Assembly: GCA_007120565.1 (NCBI GenBank)
Contig: SKNK01000268.1
Span: 1-10,741, forward strand
Source of the DNA: Nitriliruptoraceae bacterium
GTDB taxonomy: Bacteria > Actinomycetota > Nitriliruptoria > Nitriliruptorales > Nitriliruptoraceae
Reading direction: 5' to 3'
DNA: 10,741 nt
Within the stretch, counting starts at the first letter, position 1. Each line of letters opens with the position of its first letter. Below, in pieces: positions 6,147 to 10,741 of the stretch. The notes beneath the pieces were generated by a model. It did not search any database. It was given only the letters and a program-made list of their open reading frames with translations, and was not told the DNA's origin. The translations under genes were made by a program, and so were the position numbers.

Positions 6147-7324
6147 GCGAAGGCGGGCAGCCCGCGAAGGATGAGGATCCCGGTACGCGTCCTCCGGTCC
6201 GGGAGCAGGCGTCAGACGGACCATCGCGGTCGGGATCAACCGCGCTCACCTCCCGCGTCTGGCGGGCAGGTCGTACGGGGTGGGCGTTGGTCGGGGTCGC
6301 GGCGGCGCTCGTCCTTGCGGGGTTCGTGCTGGCGGAGCTGTCGCTCGTGGTCGTGCCGGTCGTGCTCGCGCTGTTCCCGGCAACGTTGCTCGTACCCGTG
6401 TCGGACGCGCTGAAGCGCATCGGTGTCCCTGCGGCACTTGCGGCGCTCGTCGCCTTGTTGGCGGGTCTCGGGCTGATCGCCCTGGTCCTCGGGTTGATGG
6501 TTCCCCTCGTGGCGATGGAGCTCCCCGAGCTCGCCGAGTCCGCGGGAGAGGGGCTCGCGGATCTGCAGCGGATGCTGTCGTCGCACCTCGGTATCGAGAT
6601 CGACAGCATGTCGGAACTGTTGGAAGAGGGTGCAGAGATGTTGGGGGAGGCGGGTGACATCGCCGGACAGGCGCTCGCTGCGGCGATCGTCGCCTTCGAG
6701 ACCATCGCGGGCGCCCTCATCATGCTCGTGGTGCTGTTCTTCTACCTCAAGGACGGGCGCCGCCTGGCCAACGGGGTACGGCTCACGGCTCCTAGCCACG
6801 TCCGCCACCACCTTCGGGAGATCAGCGACCGGGCGTGGTCCACGCTGAGTTCCTACTTCCGCGGGCAGCTGTTCGTCGCCCTCGTGGATGCGGTGTTCAT
6901 CGGGCTCGGACTCGTGATCCTGGGCGTGCCCCTCGCCCTGCCGTTGGCCGTGCTGATCTTCTTCGGTGGACTGTTCCCGGTCGTTGGGGCGGTGACCACC
7001 GGTGCGCTGGCCGTGCTCGTCGCCTTCGCGGACGGTGGCTTGGTCATCGCTCTGATCGTGGCGGGGTTGGTACTGGTTGTGCAGCAGGTCGAGGCGAACA
7101 TCCTCCAGCCCTACGTCCTCGGACACGCCATCGACCTGCATCCCTTGGTGGTCCTGCTGTCGATCACCATCGGTGCCATCGTCGCGGGCATCTTGGGCGC
7201 GTTCCTCGCGGTCCCCGTCGCCGCCATCGTCGCGCGCAGCCTCGACTACCTGCGAGAGGACGGACCGGAGACGCCATCGCCGACCACCTCGCCCGCGCAG
7301 GCCAGTTCTGGCGACGCCGAGTAG
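6143..7324 (+). CDS. AI-2E/PerM family (PF01594) transporter
   Basis: A 393-residue inner-membrane protein with hydrophilic, proline/glycine-rich ends (1-40, 371-393). Predicted helices lie at about 46-87, 95-125 (two pairs), 180-201, 243-262, 263-299 (two), 300-315 and 333-366. The family signature is clear in the second half: YFRGQLFVALVDAVFIGLGL (238-257), LIFFGGLFPVVGAVTTG (271-287) and VEANILQPYVLGHAIDLHPL (317-336). Members export small molecules (autoinducer-2 in E. coli TqsA) or exchange Na+/H+ in some bacteria; the substrate cannot be read from sequence, so AI-2 transport should not be assumed. The GTG start has GGAGG (6134-6138) 4 bases upstream and overlaps the previous gene's TGA, which decides it over the in-frame ATG at 6056. 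It is followed by a 193-base gap before recN. Confidence 0.9.
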   Translation: MSEGGQPAKDEDPGTRPPVREQASDGPSRSGSTALTSRVWRAGRTGWALVGVAAALVLAGFVLAELSLVVVPVVLALFPATLLVPVSDALKRIGVPAALAALVALLAGLGLIALVLGLMVPLVAMELPELAESAGEGLADLQRMLSSHLGIEIDSMSELLEEGAEMLGEAGDIAGQALAAAIVAFETIAGALIMLVVLFFYLKDGRRLANGVRLTAPSHVRHHLREISDRAWSTLSSYFRGQLFVALVDAVFIGLGLVILGVPLALPLAVLIFFGGLFPVVGAVTTGALAVLVAFADGGLVIALIVAGLVLVVQQVEANILQPYVLGHAIDLHPLVVLLSITIGAIVAGILGAFLAVPVAAIVARSLDYLREDGPETPSPTTSPAQASSGDAE

Positions 7325-7399
7325 ATCGCGTCTCACAAGCCCCCAGGTCGCCCGCCCGATCGCTCCACAGGCGTCGGGCTTCGCCACCGGATCCTGCCC

Positions 7400-7430
7400 G
7401 GCACGGGTAGCCTGCCGCCTGGCTCGTGCC
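7400..7430 (+). promoter_or_regulatory. hairpin with embedded -10-like TAGCCT upstream of recN
   Basis: GGCACG (7400-7405) and CGTGCC (7425-7430) form an outer stem, with a possible inner GCC/GGC pair. The loop side contains TAGCCT (7408-7413), which fits TAnnnT and could be the recN promoter, giving a leader of about 100 bases. No -35 is clear. No GAAC-N4-GTTC LexA-type box was seen in the 193-base gap. Promoter and terminator readings are both possible; there is no T-run. Confidence 0.3.
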
Positions 7431-7517
7431 CCAGCACGGCCAGATCGAAGCAGCAAGAACCCGCCGGCCCTCTGGTCGGCTCGAGGGGACCCGCCGCCGT
7501 TCACGCGAAGGCACGCC

Positions 7518-9200
7518 GTGATCGAAGAGCTGCACATCCGCGGCCTCGGGGTCATCGAGGATGCGTCGCTGCGCCTCGCCCCGGGGCTCACGGTCGTGAC
7601 GGGCGAGACGGGCGCCGGTAAGACGATGCTGGTCACCGCGCTGCAGTTGCTCCTGGGTATGCGCGCTGACGCGTCGCTCGTACGCCAGGGTGCCGATGCG
7701 GCCCTGGCCGAGGCCGCCATCTCCCCCCCACCACCGGAAGGGCGGGAGTGGCTGGCGGAGGGGGACGACGTGTTGGTCGTCTCGCGCGAGATCCCGGCCG
7801 AGGGACGCTCGCGGGCACGCATCGGCGGTCGCCTCGCCCCCGTGTCGGCTCTCACGGAGGTCCTCGGGCGCTACGTGGAGGTACACGCGCAGCATGAGCA
7901 CGTCCGGCTCGCGAGACCCGAGGTTCAGCGGTCGCTGCTCGACCGGTACGCCGGAGACCCACACGGTCGTGTCCTGGAGCGCTACCGGACGGCCTTCGAC
8001 CGGTGGCGGGAGCTCGAGGAGGCGCGTGATCGTCGCGATCAGGACGCGCGGGAACGCGCCCGCGAGCTGGACCGGCTACGCGCCGAGGTGGTCGAGATCG
8101 ACGGCGCTGAGCTCGACCGCGAGGTGGATGCGACCCTCGACCATGAGCTCGAACGACTCTCCCACGCGGATGAGGTCCAGCAGGTCGCCGGGGAAGCCAC
8201 GCAGGCCCTGGGTAGCGAGGGTGCCGGCGAACCCGTCGGGGTAGCGCTCGATGCGCTCCGTCGGCTGCACCTCGACGACCCCGAACTCGAGGAGCTACGC
8301 ACCCGGGCGACCGGGTTGGCTGCTGAGTTGACCGAGCTGGCCGCCGATCTGCGGGGCTACGGCGAACGTGCTGAAGCCGATCCGGAGCGGCTGGCGAGAC
8401 TGCAAGAGCGACGACACCTCATCAACCAGTTGTCCCGCAAGTACGGCGCGGAGATCGATGATGTCCTCGCCTACGCCGACCAGGCCCGCACCCGTATCGA
8501 GGAGCTGGAATCCGCGGACGCCGATGCTGCGGATCTCGAGCAACGCCGTGCCGAGGCGTTGGAGCAGGTGCGCAGCCTCGCAGCAGACCTGCACCGTGGT
8601 CGTTGCACGGCCGCGGAACGTCTCGCCGAGGAGGTGGATCGTCACCTGGTCGACCTCGGGATGCCGCATGCCGCCTTCTCGGTCGCGGTCGAGGAAGGTG
8701 GCGAGGACGGGCTGCGAGCCCACGGCGCCGATGACATCACCTTCATGCTCGCGCCCAACCCCGGTGAGCAAGGCCGACCACTGGGCTCGGCCGCGTCTGG
8801 CGGCGAGCGGTCCCGGGTCTCCCTCGCCATCGAGGTTGCCCTCGCGGACGTCGATGATGCGCAGGTGCTGGTGTTCGACGAGGTCGACGCCGGGATCGGC
8901 GGTGCTACCGCGATGGCGGTGGGCGAGAAGCTGGCCAGGCTGGCTGCCGGGGACGGACCTCACCCTCGCCAGGTGTTGTGCGTGACCCACCTCGCGCAGT
9001 TGGCCGCCTTCGCAGACGTCCACCACGTAGCAGAGAAGGGCCTCGCTGGCGGAAGGACCGTCACCACGACCCGCCAGGTGGACGAGGACTCCCGGGTCGC
9101 CGAGTTGGCACGCATGCTGGGTGGGGATGCGACCGCGAAGGCCGGGCGCGACCACGCCGAGGAACTGCTCGGTCGCGCTCGGCAGCGACGCGCCGGATGA
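7518..9200 (+). CDS. recN: DNA repair protein RecN (SMC-like ATPase)
   Basis: RecN acts early in double-strand-break repair, holding or organising DNA ends with RecA. The 560-residue product has an N-terminal ATPase half with Walker A GETGAGKT (29-36) and HAQHEHVRL (123-131), the RecN Q-loop region. A long coiled-coil arm follows (about 155-360) with a central zone around LINQLSRKYG (301-310), typical of RecN. The C-terminal half has the ABC signature SGGERSR (427-433), Walker B VLVFDEVDAGIGG (450-462) and VTHLAQLAAFAD (489-500), with H491 as the switch histidine. All ATPase motifs are intact and length is normal. GTG 7518 is chosen because VIEELHIRGLGVIEDA is the standard RecN N-terminus and GAAGG (7507-7511) lies 6 bases before it; the frame is open further upstream without supporting content. 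Its TGA overlaps the next gene's ATG. Confidence 0.97.
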   Translation: MIEELHIRGLGVIEDASLRLAPGLTVVTGETGAGKTMLVTALQLLLGMRADASLVRQGADAALAEAAISPPPPEGREWLAEGDDVLVVSREIPAEGRSRARIGGRLAPVSALTEVLGRYVEVHAQHEHVRLARPEVQRSLLDRYAGDPHGRVLERYRTAFDRWRELEEARDRRDQDARERARELDRLRAEVVEIDGAELDREVDATLDHELERLSHADEVQQVAGEATQALGSEGAGEPVGVALDALRRLHLDDPELEELRTRATGLAAELTELAADLRGYGERAEADPERLARLQERRHLINQLSRKYGAEIDDVLAYADQARTRIEELESADADAADLEQRRAEALEQVRSLAADLHRGRCTAAERLAEEVDRHLVDLGMPHAAFSVAVEEGGEDGLRAHGADDITFMLAPNPGEQGRPLGSAASGGERSRVSLAIEVALADVDDAQVLVFDEVDAGIGGATAMAVGEKLARLAAGDGPHPRQVLCVTHLAQLAAFADVHHVAEKGLAGGRTVTTTRQVDEDSRVAELARMLGGDATAKAGRDHAEELLGRARQRRAG

Positions 9201-10144
9201 CGGAGACCGTGGAGAAGCCCGATCGCGTCCCGCCACGACGTGAGATCAAGGAGGTCGGCCAGCGGAGCGGTCACCTCCGGCCGCTCCGTTGGATGCTCCC
9301 ACTCGCTGCGGCGTTACTGGTCCTGGGCGCCTGGACCAGCGTGCCGGACCGGGCCGTCGACAAGGACGGCGAGGCACACGCAGAGCCGTCGACGGCTGAT
9401 GCTGGTGGCCCGTTGGCTCCCGTGTTGCTCCGGGGGTCGGATCATCGACGGACAGACCCGTCCACGGCGTCCGACTCCCCGGCACCTCAGCCAGCGGCCG
9501 AACGTCAGCAGCACCGATCCCTCCGCGGACAGGAGATGCCGGCGGAGGGGCCGGAACCCGCCACGCCGACGGTTCCGGTCGCGCCGATGGCTCGCTTCGA
9601 GGGCCTCACCCTCTACGTGCCCTCGGTCGACCCGGTGTTGGTCGGATTCCACGAGGCGGGGACCCGTGACGGCTTCGCCCTCGAGCCGGTCGGTCCGTTG
9701 ATCGAGAACAACAACACGACCCGGTTCGAGGCGCCGACCGACGATCCCGACGGAACCCCGTATCGCATCCTGCACTCTCGTGGACGGCTCGCCGCGCCGA
9801 CCTCTGCCGTGGATATCGCGATGCGCGACGATGATCCGGTGCTCTCGCCCGTCGCCGGGGACATCACCGATGTTCGGGAGTTCTACCTCGGCGGAAGGCA
9901 TCGCGACGTCCGTGTCGAGATCCGACCCGACGCGGCGCCGGAGCTTCGGGTGATCCTGATCCACCTCGACGGGATCGAGGTCGTCGTCGGGGACCGGGTC
10001 GAGGCGGGCACCACCGTGGTCGCCGCGTCCGCCAGACGCTTCCCCTTCGCCAGCCAGATCGACTACGTGATCGAGGATGGGCGTTGGCCGCACGTGCACA
10101 TCGAGGTCAAGCCCGAGGATGCTCCGCGTCCGGGAGACGGCTGA
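9197..10144 (+). CDS. membrane-anchored M23/LytM-like protein, probably degenerate
   Basis: A 315-residue protein starting in the ATGA that ends recN. An N-terminal basic stretch is followed by one hydrophobic helix (about 31-48), so it is anchored with the rest outside. A long proline-, alanine- and charge-rich linker (50-130) follows, then a domain from about 133. The C-terminal part resembles LytM/M23 metallopeptidases: SAVDIAM (203-209), PVLSPVAGDITDV (214-226), LIHLDGIEVVVGDRVEAGT (254-272) and PHVHIEV (298-304), carrying the HxH pair H299/H301 and middle H256. The first zinc ligand of the HxxxD motif is missing: T202 stands where His is expected, although D206 is kept. It may therefore be a non-catalytic regulator, as in EnvC/NlpD. 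Position suggests a cell-wall role: in mycobacteria the recN-pyrG interval contains steA and steB/mctB. The M23 call is from motifs; catalytic loss is inference. Confidence 0.78.
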   Translation: MTETVEKPDRVPPRREIKEVGQRSGHLRPLRWMLPLAAALLVLGAWTSVPDRAVDKDGEAHAEPSTADAGGPLAPVLLRGSDHRRTDPSTASDSPAPQPAAERQQHRSLRGQEMPAEGPEPATPTVPVAPMARFEGLTLYVPSVDPVLVGFHEAGTRDGFALEPVGPLIENNNTTRFEAPTDDPDGTPYRILHSRGRLAAPTSAVDIAMRDDDPVLSPVAGDITDVREFYLGGRHRDVRVEIRPDAAPELRVILIHLDGIEVVVGDRVEAGTTVVAASARRFPFASQIDYVIEDGRWPHVHIEVKPEDAPRPGDG

Positions 10145-10175
10145 TCGACCGGTGCGGCCGGCCTGCCTGTGACAG

Positions 10176-10200
10176 CCAGACGGTGCCCGTGGCGGTCTGG
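10176..10200 (+). terminator. candidate hairpin terminator after the recN/M23-like unit
   Basis: CCAGAC (10176-10181) and GTCTGG (10195-10200) are perfect 6-base arms; the loop can fold further as GCC-CGT-GGC. It lies 32 bases after the M23-like stop and just before the pyrG promoter, the expected site for a terminator. No T-run follows, as in many GC-rich actinobacterial terminators, so confidence is limited. Confidence 0.4.
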
Positions 10201-10214
10201 GCCGGGGGAGGTCG

Positions 10215-10244
10215 TTGGTGCGTGTCGGGGTCGGCGGCTACGGT
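10215..10244 (+). promoter_or_regulatory. candidate pyrG promoter (TTGGTG - 18 bases - TACGGT)
   Basis: TTGGTG (10215-10220) and TACGGT (10239-10244), 18 bases apart, match a housekeeping-sigma promoter of the TTGnnn/TAnnnT type. Transcription would start near 10251, about 42 bases before the pyrG TTG. The -10 lies in GCTACGGTCG, also found before the phasin-like gene. The leader contains GAGGAGG (10279-10285), 7 bases from the start. No riboswitch structure was recognised in it. Confidence 0.6.
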
Positions 10245-10292
10245 CGCTCGGACCGCACCTGCGGTCCATCGGGGCCTCGAGGAGGTGCGAAC

Positions 10293-10741
10293 TTGAGCCA
10301 GGCAGTGACCGAGGCGCAGGCGTCCCAGGCGAGCGACCACGCTAGGACACGAGCGACGACCGATCCGGGACCGGGATCCTCTCACGGAACGTCCCCCGTC
10401 AAGCACATCTTCGTCACCGGAGGCGTGTCGTCGGCGCTGGGGAAGGGGATCACCGCGGCCTCACTCGGCCGACTGCTCAAAGCCCGTGGGCTCCGGGTGA
10501 CCCTGCAGAAGCTCGACCCCTACATCAACGTCGATCCTGGCACGATGAACCCCTTCGAGCACGGCGAGGTGTTCGTCACCGACGACGGCGGCGAGACCGA
10601 TCTGGACCTCGGTCACTACGAACGGTTCGTCGACGAGAGCCTCCATCGTGGTTCGAGCGTGTCCTCGGGCCAGATCTGGCAGTCGGTCATCAACAAGGAG
10701 CGTCGCGGCGACTACCTCGGCAAGACGGTGCAGGTCATCCC
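10293..10741 (+). CDS. pyrG: CTP synthase, N-terminal 149 codons (gene runs off the window)
   Basis: CTP synthase makes CTP from UTP, ATP and glutamine. The visible part is the N-terminal synthase (amidoligase) domain: KHIFVTGGVSSALGKGITAAS (37-57) with the P-loop; LDPYINVDPGTMNPFEHGEVFVTDDG (74-99); ETDLDLGHYERF (101-112), containing the Mg-binding D105 (E. coli D72); and SSGQIWQSVINKERRGDYLGKTVQVI (124-149). The glutaminase domain is outside. The start is TTG with GAGGAGG 7 bases upstream. A GTG at 10305 is an alternative, but every in-frame start leaves an extension of about 30-36 residues rich in Ala, Thr, Ser and Pro before the conserved KHIFVTGG. The P-loop reads VSSAL instead of the usual VVSSL, a mild change that keeps the Ser at the E. 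coli S14 position and the Lys. It probably has its own promoter (10215-10244). Confidence 0.98.
   Translation, partial: MSQAVTEAQASQASDHARTRATTDPGPGSSHGTSPVKHIFVTGGVSSALGKGITAASLGRLLKARGLRVTLQKLDPYINVDPGTMNPFEHGEVFVTDDGGETDLDLGHYERFVDESLHRGSSVSSGQIWQSVINKERRGDYLGKTVQVI

Noticed and set aside
7077..7517. Upstream extension of recN to the in-frame ATG at 7077.
   Set aside because: It would overlap the transporter gene by about 250 bases, and the RecN N-terminus is clearly at 7518.
6236..7855. 539-residue open frame on the minus strand opposite the AI-2E-type transporter and recN.
   Set aside because: The product is dominated by Arg, Asp, Gln and His with no motif, as expected of a complement to hydrophobic codons; both plus-strand genes have full family signatures.
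10156..10163. GGCCGGCC palindrome between the M23-like gene and pyrG.
   Set aside because: Simple GC palindrome expected by chance in DNA of this composition; nothing links it to a regulator or attachment site.

Overview
The window is a GC-rich stretch (mostly G or C at third codon positions, many GTG and TTG starts) of what looks like an actinobacterial chromosome. The main evidence is the gene order: a small Rv1693-like gene, tlyA, nadK, recN and pyrG in that order on one strand, as in Mycobacterium and relatives. The genes between nadK and pyrG differ from the mycobacterial set (no steA or steB/mctB-type gene is visible). A lysine-tailed phasin-like gene also precedes tlyA. Both points suggest a deep-branching actinobacterial lineage, such as the Acidimicrobiia or Nitriliruptoria; that placement is a guess.

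Layout. Left part, minus strand (1-1746): a partial RimK-associated (PF05618) zinc-protease-like gene, a rhomboid intramembrane serine protease, and a small SCP2-type lipid-binding protein. A 130-base divergent intergenic region (1747-1876) holds an 8+8 inverted repeat whose arms each contain an outward-facing TACCGT, a plausible pair of back-to-back -10 elements. Everything to the right is on the plus strand: an orphan RibD-C/dihydrofolate-reductase-like reductase; a phasin-like protein with a histone-H1-like (A)AKK tail; a 45-residue small protein; tlyA; nadK; an unrecognised three-helix membrane protein; an AI-2E/PerM-type transporter; recN; a membrane-anchored, apparently degenerate LytM/M23 protein; and the first 149 codons of pyrG.

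The plus-strand genes are closely packed. Three junctions are start/stop overlaps (GTGA at 3131-3134 and 6143-6146, ATGA at 9197-9200), so the phasin/small protein, membrane protein/transporter and recN/M23-like pairs are probably translationally coupled. pyrG has its own candidate promoter (TTGGTG, 18 bases, TACGGT) behind a hairpin that could end the recN unit.

The region is mainly housekeeping: rRNA methylation, NADP synthesis, DNA repair and CTP synthesis. No mobile element, CRISPR array, tRNA or rRNA was seen. The parts worth a second look are the unknown membrane protein, the M23-like protein lacking its first zinc-ligand histidine, the tlyA start, the H1-like tail, and the repeated GCTAC(C/G)GT promoter-like motif. 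No gap between genes exceeds 200 bases.
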